This document shows positions 11,979-18,199 of a stretch of DNA of 21,553 nucleotides, piece by piece. Under the pieces are notes generated by a model. It did no database searches, was not told the origin of the DNA, and saw nothing but the letters and a program-made list of their open reading frames with translations. Numbering within the stretch: position 1 is the stretch's first letter; each line of letters opens with the position of its first letter. The stretch comes from a virus: positions 1-21,553 of IMG/VR virus record IMGVR_UViG_3300039106_000765. One strand, written 5' to 3'. Both the position numbers and the translations under genes were made by a program.

Positions 11979-12953
11979 ATGGCTCATGAGTTAGAAAGCG
12001 ATAAATCATTCGCTTCATTTAGACAACCTGCTTGGCATGGTTTAGGTACTGTGTTCAATGAGGAAGTTACTACAACCGAAATGTTAGAGTTAGCAAATCT
12101 TCATAAGTGGGATGTTCGCTTAGAGGAAGTTGTTATGCCTACACCGCTAGTATGCGATAAGAATTATTTTTTCGTTACCCGAACGAATCCATTTATCGAA
12201 GGACAAAATGATGTGCTTGGCGTAGTTGGCGAACGCTATCACACTCTACAAAATGAAGATTTATTTTCATTTGCTGACGCTATGCTTGATGGTGGTCGTT
12301 GGGAAACTGCTGGTTCAATCAAGGGTGGTCGTGTAGTATTTGGTTCTATTGCACTCAATCGCTCAATCGTGTTAGACCCTAATGGTGTAGCAGATAAGAT
12401 TGATAACTATCTATTGGTTCACACCTCACATGATGGTTCTGTATCTATTCAAGCAAGTGTTACACCTGTGCGTGTGGTATGCGCTAACACTCTCAATATG
12501 GCGTTGCGCTCTACTAAGCAATCATTCAAGATTCGCCATACTCAAACTGCTAATGGTAAAGTTCAAGCAGCCCGTACTGCTCTTGGATTAGCCAATGCGT
12601 ATCTTGATGACTTTAGCAAAATGGCTAATACCATGATTGAAAAAGAAATCAACGCTAAGCAATTCAACGATGTTCTACTCGCTGTCTACCCTAAGCCTAA
12701 TGATGATTCCAAAAAGGCTATGACAATGTGGAAAACAAAAATTGATGTTATCAATGACTTATATGTTGGCGATAACAATCACATGATTGCTGGTAATGCG
12801 TGGGGTGCATTTAACGCTATCACCGAACGACTAGATTGGTATCGTGGTTCTGGTGAATCTAAGTTAGCAGCAGCAAGTGGATTTGATTCTGCAATGAACG
12901 CAGAAAAGAATCGTATTCTTAAAACTGTTAATAGTGTGCTTCAAGTAGCATAA
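11979..12953 (+). CDS. DUF932 / TIGR03299-type phage-plasmid protein
   Basis: A 324-residue protein. The start at 11979 is preceded by CGAAAGGA; the longer frame runs into the promoter. The N-terminus 'MAHELESDKSFASFRQPAWHGLG', then 'VVGERYHTLQNEDLFSFADAML', 'GRWETAGSIKGGRVVFGS' and 'VRVVCANTLNMAL' are the signature segments of DUF932 (TIGR03299, phage/plasmid-like protein). The family is widespread on phages and plasmids and has no settled function; a role in DNA metabolism is often supposed. Length is normal for the family, and no frameshift is seen. It is a single-gene unit with its own palindrome, operator site and promoter, and it ends in a pseudoknot and then tRNA-Asp. Confidence 0.85.
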   Translation: MAHELESDKSFASFRQPAWHGLGTVFNEEVTTTEMLELANLHKWDVRLEEVVMPTPLVCDKNYFFVTRTNPFIEGQNDVLGVVGERYHTLQNEDLFSFADAMLDGGRWETAGSIKGGRVVFGSIALNRSIVLDPNGVADKIDNYLLVHTSHDGSVSIQASVTPVRVVCANTLNMALRSTKQSFKIRHTQTANGKVQAARTALGLANAYLDDFSKMANTMIEKEINAKQFNDVLLAVYPKPNDDSKKAMTMWKTKIDVINDLYVGDNNHMIAGNAWGAFNAITERLDWYRGSGESKLAAASGFDSAMNAEKNRILKTVNSVLQVA

Positions 12954-12959
12954 CAAAAT

Positions 12960-12986
12960 AATCCTGAGCATGATTTAAAACTGCTC
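12960..12986 (+). ncRNA. Pseudoknot element, copy 5
   Basis: Stem 1 AATC (12960-12963) with GATT (12972-12975). Loop C-TGAGCA-T. Linker TAAAAC. TGCTC (12982-12986) pairs with GAGCA (12966-12970). It ends three bases before the tRNA-Asp. Confidence 0.65.
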
Positions 12987-12989
12987 TTT

Positions 12990-13066
12990 GGTTCCGTAGC
13001 ATAGTTGGTTAATGCGCTACCCTGTCACGGTAGAGATCGTGGGTTCAAGTCCCATCGGAATCGCCA
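12990..13066 (+). tRNA. tRNA-Asp (GTC)
   Basis: Acceptor GGTTCCG with CGGAATC, D arm GCATAGTTGGTTAATGC, anticodon stem CTACC/GGTAG with loop CTGTCAC (anticodon GTC), T arm GTGGG-TTCAAGT-CCCAT, discriminator G and an encoded CCA (13064-13066). It lies directly behind the pseudoknot of the DUF932 unit and may be processed from that transcript. CCCATGGG follows at 13068-13075. Confidence 0.95.
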
Positions 13067-13084
13067 GCCCATGGGCAATCATAT

Positions 13085-13139
13085 CAAACCATACCAAACC
13101 ACCATATATCAAACCTCTATCTTATTTTATCTTCAAACC
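13085..13139 (+). repeat. CAAACC repeat cluster
   Basis: Four CAAACC copies (13085, 13095, 13110, 13134) in AT-rich non-coding DNA. The inverted form (GGTTTG) is clustered at 16336-16364 in the origin-like region. Confidence 0.5.
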
Positions 13140-13155
13140 TTTATTAAGAAATGAT

Positions 13156-13184
13156 TTGCTTTTTCCCCAATCTAGGAGTACAAT
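13156..13184 (+). promoter_or_regulatory. Leaderless promoter
   Basis: TTGCTT (13156-13161), 17 bp, TACAAT (13179-13184), six bases to the ATG at 13191. Confidence 0.6.
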
Positions 13185-13190
13185 TAAGAT

Positions 13191-13340
13191 ATGAACCCAC
13201 ATACAATCCAACAGTTAGTTAATGTTATATATGAGGATAATCTTTATCACTTTGAATTCCAGGAAAATATGGGGGGACCAGAGTGTGATTGCCACCTACA
13301 CCAAACCATGAACACTATCGTTAAATATTGGGGGGAATAA
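13191..13340 (+). CDS. 49-aa hypothetical protein, leaderless
   Basis: MNPHTIQQLVNVIYEDNLYHFEFQE..GGPECDCHLHQTMNTIVKYWGE. One CDC motif with neighbouring His residues could bind a metal. The leaderless promoter lies directly upstream and the stop overlaps the next ATG (TAATG). First of a chain of overlapping small genes up to 14724. Confidence 0.6.
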   Translation: MNPHTIQQLVNVIYEDNLYHFEFQENMGGPECDCHLHQTMNTIVKYWGE

Positions 13341-13489
13341 TGGACCTAGAAACATTAAGAGAGTATATCCGTCTTCACATAATTTCTTTGGAGCAAGACC
13401 TAGAGTCAAACCCTGAATCTATTAATGTTGTAGATATAGCAGGGCAGATAGAAGGATGTAAGCATATACTAGGAGTAATCAATGACTGA
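13340..13489 (+). CDS. 49-aa helical hypothetical protein
   Basis: MDLETLREYIRLHIISLEQDLESNPESINVVDIAGQIEGCKHILGVIND: two amphipathic helices, probably a helical hairpin. Overlaps its neighbours at both ends (TAATG before, eight bases after). Function unknown. Confidence 0.6.
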   Translation: MDLETLREYIRLHIISLEQDLESNPESINVVDIAGQIEGCKHILGVIND

Positions 13490-13709
13490 GAAGTATCCCC
13501 TTATCCCGTCGCATTTAGTCAAAGCACTTGAAGATAAGACTATTCCATTAATTGATCTTATGCACGGCCACCTCAAAGTTGAAATGCTGGACTGCGAGGA
13601 AGCCATGAAGGATAACCCTGACCGATTTTTGCAGGGATATATGGAGGCCTTGACAAACCTATACTGCATGACCTATAATTTAAGTATAGAAAGAGAGGCC
13701 CTACTGTAA
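13482..13709 (+). CDS. 75-aa hypothetical protein
   Basis: MTEKYPLIPSHLVKALEDKTIPLIDLMHGHLKVEMLDCEEAMKDN...: mainly helical with a conserved-looking 'RFLQGYMEALTNLYCMTYNLSIE' segment. AGGAGT within the preceding gene serves as ribosome site. Chained by overlap to both neighbours. Not recognised. Confidence 0.6.
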   Translation: MTEKYPLIPSHLVKALEDKTIPLIDLMHGHLKVEMLDCEEAMKDNPDRFLQGYMEALTNLYCMTYNLSIEREALL

Positions 13710-13882
13710 TGGCACGATATTCATTTATTACTGGTGAGACATATTCATTTGAATTCCCTGACGAAAAAGAGGGGACAGAAGGCTACGACCCTGAAGATTT
13801 ATACGATGCATACTGGAACGATGAACTTCCTGAAGATGTAGAGGTAGAAGAAAATGGGACGGGCCACGAATGGATAGACTAG
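13709..13882 (+). CDS. 57-aa very acidic protein
   Basis: MARYSFITGETYSFEFPDEKEGTEGYDPEDLYDAYWNDELPEDVEVEENG...: strongly acidic second half, comparable in character to the protein at 8074-8283. The start overlaps the preceding stop (TAATG). DNA mimicry or simple takeover-peptide roles are both open. Confidence 0.6.
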   Translation: MARYSFITGETYSFEFPDEKEGTEGYDPEDLYDAYWNDELPEDVEVEENGTGHEWID

Positions 13883-13938
13883 ATTTATTGTCAGTGGCCA
13901 ACGGTATACTAAATGGTGGAGAGGATGACAATGGGTAA
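13870..13938 (+). CDS. Possible 22-aa coupling peptide
   Basis: MDRLDLLSVANGILNGGEDDNG, overlapping the previous gene's end by 13 bases and the next gene's start by eight. It would keep the overlap chain unbroken and carry the next gene's GGAGAGGA ribosome site. Very short, so only a weak call. Confidence 0.3.
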   Translation: MDRLDLLSVANGILNGGEDDNG

Positions 13939-14362
13939 TTTTGTAGAATTGGATTATGATGAATGGTTTGATACCTATAAACCTATTAAGAACCATTTAG
14001 ACCCTACCGCCAGTTTTGACGGATGCATGTTTGAAACATATGATTCAGAATTAGAATTTGTTAAGTCTCAACGTCCCGACCATATTTGGATGTATGGTGA
14101 AGGGGATGACGGAGGTACCTATGTCTGGAGCGGATGGGGTTTTGTAAATCGTCTTGGTTATTTTATAACTGAAGTTCCTTGCCCGCCAACTGATACTATT
14201 CAGGTACTAGTATCTCATAACTGGTATTACTGTGAGAACTGCGACGCAGAGATGGAAGACCCTGATAATCTTATCCGTGACGCATTTCAAGAGCAGGATT
14301 TGGAAAAATGCCCTAAGTGTGCTACGATTGAAGAATTAACCCTAGTAGGATTGGAGAAGTAA
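13931..14362 (+). CDS. Hypothetical phage protein with zinc ribbon
   Basis: A 143-residue protein. ATG 13931 is chosen because GGAGAGGA ends five bases upstream; ATGs at 13913 and 13925 are in frame. It carries 'VELDYDEWFDTYKPIKNHLD', 'IWMYGEGDDGGTYVWSGWGFVNRLGYFITEVP' and a C-terminal zinc site (YCENCDAEM, then CPKCATIEE). The central Gly/Trp-rich block is a recurring feature of unnamed phage proteins. The stop overlaps the next ATG (TAATG). Function unknown. Confidence 0.65.
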   Translation: MGNFVELDYDEWFDTYKPIKNHLDPTASFDGCMFETYDSELEFVKSQRPDHIWMYGEGDDGGTYVWSGWGFVNRLGYFITEVPCPPTDTIQVLVSHNWYYCENCDAEMEDPDNLIRDAFQEQDLEKCPKCATIEELTLVGLEK

Positions 14363-14724
14363 TGGGAGCACGTACTAACTTTCATTTCAAGACTAATGAG
14401 GATACTTTAACCTTATACAGTCATTGGGGTGGAGATTCACGGAAAGAAGACTTGGCTCGTGCAATGAAGGCAGCACTACCAAGAAAGGGAGATGACTCAT
14501 ATGCATTGCGGATCATGGTATCGCAATTAATTGGGACCTCCTGGGATGAGCAGACAGGCTATGGCCTATTTGTAAACAATCCAGATGGAGCAGAAGAATC
14601 ATATGGACATCTTGAAATCAATCTAAACAATTGGACTGTAAACGATGACGGACATATTGTCACAATCGAACAGTTCATAGAGTACCACTTGACATCAGTG
14701 ACCGCCACTGGTATAATTAAATAG
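14362..14724 (+). CDS. Conserved hypothetical phage protein
   Basis: A 120-residue protein of the 'MGARTNFHFKT...TLYSHWGGD...ARAMKAALPR...SQLIGTSWDEQTGYGLFV' type, seen repeatedly in unrelated phages without an assigned role. The His/Trp-Gly-Gly segment and mixed alpha/beta pattern suggest a small globular fold. Its last 36 bases contain the strong promoter of the next gene, so the coding and control functions overlap there. Confidence 0.65.
   Translation: MGARTNFHFKTNEDTLTLYSHWGGDSRKEDLARAMKAALPRKGDDSYALRIMVSQLIGTSWDEQTGYGLFVNNPDGAEESYGHLEINLNNWTVNDDGHIVTIEQFIEYHLTSVTATGIIK
14689..14717 (+). promoter_or_regulatory. Perfect consensus sigma-70-type promoter
   Basis: TTGACA (14689-14694), 17 bp, TATAAT (14712-14717): both hexamers and spacer exactly consensus. 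It lies within the 3' end of the preceding gene and drives the isolated 52-aa gene. Confidence 0.85.
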
Positions 14725-14755
14725 TCAAACCTAACCCTAACCGAAAGGCAATACA

Positions 14756-14914
14756 ATGGCAAAAGCAACTAAAGCAAAAACATACCCCTACCTAGAGACT
14801 TGGGATACACGCTACGGCACCTCAGAGCGAGTTGTTCTTCGTAAGAATGGCAAGTTCGTAGACAACGTATCTCTAACTGCTCTTAAGCGAGGCCAACGGG
14901 TAGGCTCTCGCTAA
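14756..14914 (+). CDS. 52-aa basic protein in a one-gene strong unit
   Basis: MAKATKAKTYPYLETWDTRYGTSERVVLRKNGKFVDNVSLTALKRGQRVGSR. A Lys-rich N-terminal tail precedes what looks like a small beta fold; net basic. CCGAAAGG provides a ribosome site. A perfect consensus promoter upstream and a strong terminator downstream isolate it, so it is probably made in large amounts, for example as a nucleoid-, ribosome- or polymerase-binding takeover protein. Function inferred only from charge and context. Confidence 0.65.
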   Translation: MAKATKAKTYPYLETWDTRYGTSERVVLRKNGKFVDNVSLTALKRGQRVGSR

Positions 14915-14920
14915 CATAAG

Positions 14921-14990
14921 ATAAGGAGAAGGGGTTCTCCCTTATCACTAGGGCACTTGTGACTCATCCACTTGTGCCCTTTATCTTTTT
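14921..14990 (+). terminator. Hairpin plus rho-independent terminator
   Basis: First ATAAGGAGAA...TTCTCCCTTAT (14921-14945). Then AGGGCAC (14950-14956) pairs with GTGCCCT (14974-14980) with an inner GTG/CAC extension across a TT/TT internal loop, followed by TTATCTTTTT. The right arm may double as -35 (TTGTGC) for TACAAT at 14994-14999. Confidence 0.8.
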
Positions 14991-15018
14991 CTGATACAAT
15001 TAAATAGACTGGAGTGAT

Positions 15019-15249
15019 ATGAGTAGGTACGTCAGACATACAGAATCAAATGAAGAAAAAGTAGCAACCAAAATGGGCTCATTACTTTCAGATTTTACTT
15101 TAGATTTAGAATCTATTGGATATTATCTATCTAGGATATTACCATTTACAATCTTTGAAAGAGTAATGATTACAATGGACGCAGCAGATTTCTACCGTGC
15201 TGGTGGAAATGTAGATAAACTTGATACAGAAAGCGAGTACAGGGTATGA
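15019..15249 (+). CDS. 76-aa hypothetical protein
   Basis: MSRYVRHTESNEEKVATKMGSLLSDFTLDLESIGYYLSRILPFTIFERVMITMDAADFYRAG...: helical, with an amphipathic middle. GGAG seven bases before ATG. First gene after the terminator; its stop overlaps the next ATG (ATGA). Not recognised. Confidence 0.6.
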   Translation: MSRYVRHTESNEEKVATKMGSLLSDFTLDLESIGYYLSRILPFTIFERVMITMDAADFYRAGGNVDKLDTESEYRV

Positions 15250-15539
15250 AACCTCCAAGCATAGAAGATATGGAACTACAACTAAGCGACTCCAGATTAA
15301 TGGCAAATGGCATTAAAGAGTATATCTTCCTAATAGAAAACCTACAAGAGGGTGAGTTTGTTGATGACCCATTTGTTGAGATAATCGTAGACTCTATAAA
15401 AAGTGATAATGAAAGTTATGGAACATTTGATAATTCAGAAATATATACAAACCTTGACTATCTTCGTGGTATGCTAGATGTATATGAGAAGCAGGTAGAA
15501 TACCTGTCAGAGTTATTTGGAGAGGATACAAATGAGTAG
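15246..15539 (+). CDS. 97-aa acidic helical protein
   Basis: MKPPSIEDMELQLSDSRLMANGIKEYIFLIENLQEG...DYLRGMLDVYEKQVEYLSELFGEDTNE. Helical with a coiled-coil-like end. It overlaps the previous stop by four bases and the next gene by eight. Not recognised. Confidence 0.6.
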   Translation: MKPPSIEDMELQLSDSRLMANGIKEYIFLIENLQEGEFVDDPFVEIIVDSIKSDNESYGTFDNSEIYTNLDYLRGMLDVYEKQVEYLSELFGEDTNE

Positions 15540-15819
15540 CATGAATGCATATACATTAAAGATTGCGGTACTAAGTGATTTATATTATAACTACCGTGAC
15601 CAAGATCCATACAAGGAGTTTGCAGAGTACAACGATATCGGGCTACCACTTGCCTATGTCGTGCACAACAACCTGGCTGAGATAGGCCCAGAGGGCAGGG
15701 TATTTATAGAGGAAACCTATGACCTACTATGCTCTGCTATGGATATAGACCCAGAAGAGGAATACCATTCTTTCGAAGATATGCTAAATGAGCATAGCAT
15801 GAAAACCGAAGAAGAGTAA
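15532..15819 (+). CDS. 95-aa hypothetical protein
   Basis: MSSMNAYTLKIAVLSDLYYNYRDQDPYKEFAEYNDIGLPLAYVVHNNLAEIGPEGRVFIEETYDLLCSAMDI...: helical, Tyr-rich and acidic. ATG 15532 follows GGAGAGG, the same ribosome-site form used at 13931. 'DIGLPLAYVVHNNLAE' is typical of unnamed phage proteins near early regions. Last of a three-gene chain. Confidence 0.65.
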   Translation: MSSMNAYTLKIAVLSDLYYNYRDQDPYKEFAEYNDIGLPLAYVVHNNLAEIGPEGRVFIEETYDLLCSAMDIDPEEEYHSFEDMLNEHSMKTEEE

Positions 15820-15890
15820 CAAACCCTAAAACCCTTTTACGATCCTCTTAAAAAATATCGCCAAAGTTTTAGCCATGTTATAATATATTT

Positions 15891-16067
15891 ATGAGTCCAA
15901 GACATCAAGCCAAATACCAATTAGGTTCTCATTTTCTTTCTAGTTGGCATTACGATAGAAATGACAAACCTCATATCCATTTAACACCAAAGGAAAAGGT
16001 TTTGAAGTATAGTGGCATTGCTTATATAGTTTCTTTCTTTAAGTCCCGTCGGGCAAACAAAAAATAA
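15891..16067 (+). CDS. 58-aa basic protein, leaderless
   Basis: MSPRHQAKYQLGSHFLSSWHYDRNDKPHIHLTPKEKVLKYSGIAYIVSFFKSRRANKK. His- and Lys-rich with a hydrophobic patch (YIVSFF) near the end. TATAAT (15879-15884) stands exactly six bases before the ATG. Isolated gene just left of the repeat-rich region. Function unknown. Confidence 0.55.
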   Translation: MSPRHQAKYQLGSHFLSSWHYDRNDKPHIHLTPKEKVLKYSGIAYIVSFFKSRRANKK

Positions 16068-16080
16068 TCCTATAAGTTCC

Positions 16081-16134
16081 TTTACGAAGGGGCCAAAAAT
16101 TTCCCCGAAGTTTACGAAGGGGACAAAAATTTCA
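16081..16134 (+). repeat. Tandem 30-bp-period repeat, two copies
   Basis: TTTACGAAGGGG-N-CAAAAATTTC occurs at 16081 and again at 16111, with differences at only two of 24 positions. It marks the left edge of the long non-coding region. Confidence 0.7.
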
Positions 16135-16550
16135 CGGGATCTATCAAACCACCTATCATAAATACCCCTATATAAAACATTACGAAATATATAATATTTT
16201 CCTGGATTCTTTTTATTTATATAATTTTATTACGAAATACTTTAAAAAATCCCCAAATTTGTTATCAAATTGTTACACATATTTGGTGACTTGACAAACC
16301 TTTATATCTGTGATATGGGGGATATGGGGATATATGGTTTGATGGTTTGGAGGTTTGGGGTTTGGTAAAAGATATTACGATTTTATATTAAAATGTTCTA
16401 TACTCCATTTCCCTCCACTTCACTCCACTACAAAACCTTAATTTATTACTTAGTAAGATTTAATTGTGGATAAACCTGTGGATAACTATCATATTAAACC
16501 ATATTTCCAACGGTATTGATCTGTGGATAACTATGTGATACCATAGATAA
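16135..16550. other. AT-rich, repeat-rich non-coding region with DnaA boxes (possible origin)
   Basis: No credible gene. It holds TATTACGA copies near 16181, 16230 and 16373, two GATATGGGG copies back to back (16312-16329), and four GGTTTG units seven or eight bases apart (16336, 16344, 16352, 16359). There are three perfect DnaA boxes on one strand (TGTGGATAA at 16465, 16477 and 16522) and long A/T stretches. Clustered boxes next to AT-rich DNA and short repeats resemble a replication origin. The last box lies in the spacer of the next gene's promoter (TTGATC 16516-16521, 17 bp, TACCAT 16539-16544). Confidence 0.5.
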
Positions 16551-17168
16551 ATGAGTGATAACCAACTGGTCTTTAACTCTTTTCCACGATCAGGCAATGT
16601 CTACTCCTTAAACATATCTAAAGCATTTTTTCCTTCTATAATTTCAACAGCACATATGCCTCAAATCTTTTTTGTAAAAGATATAGACAATGTAACATTA
16701 TTTCGAAAACCTGAAGATGCTATATCTTCTTTAGTTTATATGCAATATATCCCTTATGCACTTTCCTTAAACAACTTTGATGAAAAGCAACCAAAGCAAA
16801 GTTTAATTACGGAAATAGCAAAAAATGAAACAAAATTATATAAAGTCTTTATAAAATATGCAATAGAAAGCGCTGATCTTATCTATATAGGCAAGTTTGA
16901 TGATTTAGTTAATAATCCTGTTAATCATTTTAAAAATATTGCAAAGAAATTTAACAGACCCTTATTTCCTGACCATAAACAAAGGTTTGTAGAGGTTAAA
17001 TCACAATTAGTAGGCACTCTTTGGGAGGATAAGCATGATGGTCATATCCCTAGAGAAAAATCAAATGAAAGAAAGCATATAGAACAAGTCGTTAACTCTT
17101 TGCCATTTATTCAAGAACTAAACCAAGAATACGAAGAGTTTATTCTTAAGTATAAGACTATTGTATAA
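16551..17168 (+). CDS. Sulfotransferase-family protein
   Basis: A 205-residue protein. Residues 8-20 (FNSFPRSGNVYSL) match the 5'-phosphosulfate loop of PAPS-dependent sulfotransferases, with Arg13-Ser14-Gly15 in the loop. 'VTLFRKPEDAISSLVY' (Arg52, Ser59/Ser60) matches the 3'-phosphate-binding segment. 'ADLIYIGKFDDLVNNPVNHFKNIAKKF' corresponds to the family's Y-E/D-D-L region. Such enzymes move sulfate from PAPS to hydroxyl or amine groups. The protein is shorter than typical sulfotransferases, so the acceptor domain is reduced. TACCAT six bases before ATG indicates a leaderless transcript. First gene of the right-hand cargo region. Substrate unknown. Confidence 0.65.
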   Translation: MSDNQLVFNSFPRSGNVYSLNISKAFFPSIISTAHMPQIFFVKDIDNVTLFRKPEDAISSLVYMQYIPYALSLNNFDEKQPKQSLITEIAKNETKLYKVFIKYAIESADLIYIGKFDDLVNNPVNHFKNIAKKFNRPLFPDHKQRFVEVKSQLVGTLWEDKHDGHIPREKSNERKHIEQVVNSLPFIQELNQEYEEFILKYKTIV

Positions 17169-17204
17169 CTAGGTATGTTCTTATAGGGGTAATAGTGGTC
17201 TTTC

Positions 17205-17233
17205 TTGACTTCCCCCCGAAATTTTGATATGAT
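17205..17233 (+). promoter_or_regulatory. Leaderless promoter
   Basis: TTGACT (17205-17210), 17 bp, TATGAT (17228-17233), six bases to the ATG at 17240. Confidence 0.75.
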
Positions 17234-17239
17234 TAAATT

Positions 17240-17464
17240 ATGATAACTAAAAAAAATAAAAAGCAAATGCACCAATACGAAGAGGATTTCATGTTTGCAT
17301 TAGAAAACCTCAAAAACGACATATCCAGATACCTGGAAGTTGCCAAGTCAGAGTACGCATCTCATAATGACATTACCAGAACTATCGCTCTTATTAATTG
17401 GACTTCTCGAACTGTAGCAGAAAATAAGGATGAATTAGAGATTAAGATCTTGGCAGCAGAGTGA
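17240..17464 (+). CDS. 74-aa helical hypothetical protein
   Basis: MITKKNKKQMHQYEEDFMFALENLKNDISRYLEVAKSEYASHNDITRT...: basic start, then amphipathic helices, ending ENKDELEIKILAAE. Clear leaderless promoter. The stop is followed one base later by the next ATG. Not recognised. Confidence 0.65.
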   Translation: MITKKNKKQMHQYEEDFMFALENLKNDISRYLEVAKSEYASHNDITRTIALINWTSRTVAENKDELEIKILAAE

Positions 17465-17465
17465 T

Positions 17466-17933
17466 ATGATTAAGCAGGTCAGAACAAAGAGCAATGCCTA
17501 TAGTACTGTAAAGTATGACAAATATGGAAACATACTAACTCCATCTAGGAAAAGGGAACTTAAGAAAGCAAAAGAGGAACCTATAAAGGGTCCTGAGTCC
17601 ATTAAAATTATAAGCCAGTATCCTAATATCTGCTCTGTTTGTAATGTTAAAATATCAGTTGGTACACAAATCTTGTGGAACAAAAAAAATAAAAACACAA
17701 AGCATGTAAATTGCTCCATGTTTAAGATAGTAATTGAAAAGTATGTCCATAAGCCAAAAATTTATAAAGGCAAAGACATGACTAAGGATATGTTCCTTCT
17801 TCCTGTGATACCTTGGAAGTGGACTCTCTATGCTGATTCAAATATTGTTTCATATGGTTATACCCATACTGAAGAAGATGCTAACATATCGGCAAATCAG
17901 GCTATTAACCAATATCGCCCTTTTAGGGCGTAG
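17466..17933 (+). CDS. Zinc-finger protein
   Basis: A 155-residue protein. Residues 1-45 are basic and probably disordered (TPSRKRELKKAKEEP). A C-x2-C...H-x2-C site (Cys56, Cys59, His80, Cys83; 'CSVCNVKISVGTQILWNKKNKNTKHVNC') resembles small nucleic-acid-binding zinc fingers, a C..C...I..G..I.W pattern also found in HNH- or PARP-type fingers. The C-terminal 50 residues (WTLYADSNIVSYGYTHTEEDANISANQAINQY) look like a small alpha/beta add-on. Second gene of its unit. Likely a DNA or RNA binder; no catalytic motif seen. Confidence 0.6.
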   Translation: MIKQVRTKSNAYSTVKYDKYGNILTPSRKRELKKAKEEPIKGPESIKIISQYPNICSVCNVKISVGTQILWNKKNKNTKHVNCSMFKIVIEKYVHKPKIYKGKDMTKDMFLLPVIPWKWTLYADSNIVSYGYTHTEEDANISANQAINQYRPFRA

Positions 17934-17990
17934 GAAGGTTTGTTACTTCTACTTTGCGCCGAACTTTAAAGAAATTGGTATACTTAATAC

Positions 17991-18074
17991 ATGAAACTAA
18001 TGATCAGCATTTTAGCCATAGCCCTAGTCACAACCATAGTTGGCATTACTCTACAGATAGTGGTGTTTAAATGA
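17991..18074 (+). CDS. 27-aa membrane peptide, leaderless
   Basis: MKLMISILAIALVTTIVGIT then LQIVVFK: one transmembrane helix. TATACT (17979-17984) lies six bases before ATG, and the stop overlaps the next ATG (ATGA). It leads the unit that includes the halogenase. Confidence 0.55.
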   Translation: MKLMISILAIALVTTIVGITLQIVVFK

Positions 18075-18199
18075 TAACTGGCGTAGCCTGTAAGTTCTGT
18101 AATGAACCTAATGCCACACAAGTAACTGTTAAAGGTGCTTATTGCGTTAATTGTTATATAGGGATTACGAAGGCTTCTATAAATTCCCTGGAAAATTGA
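18071..18199 (+). CDS. 42-aa zinc-knuckle protein upstream of halogenase
   Basis: MITGVACKFCNEPNATQVTVKGAYCVNCYIGITKASINSLEN: CxxC...CxxC spaced like a small zinc ribbon. It overlaps the 27-aa gene (ATGA), and its stop TGA overlaps the ATG of the halogenase (TGATG), so the three are translated as a chain. Function unknown. Confidence 0.6.
   Translation: MITGVACKFCNEPNATQVTVKGAYCVNCYIGITKASINSLEN

Noticed and set aside
10351-12986. Repeated TGAGCA...TGCTCA segments as a CRISPR array
   Set aside because: Spacing is irregular (genes lie between most copies), copies differ in stem 1 and there are no spacers or cas genes. The pseudoknot reading explains the pattern.
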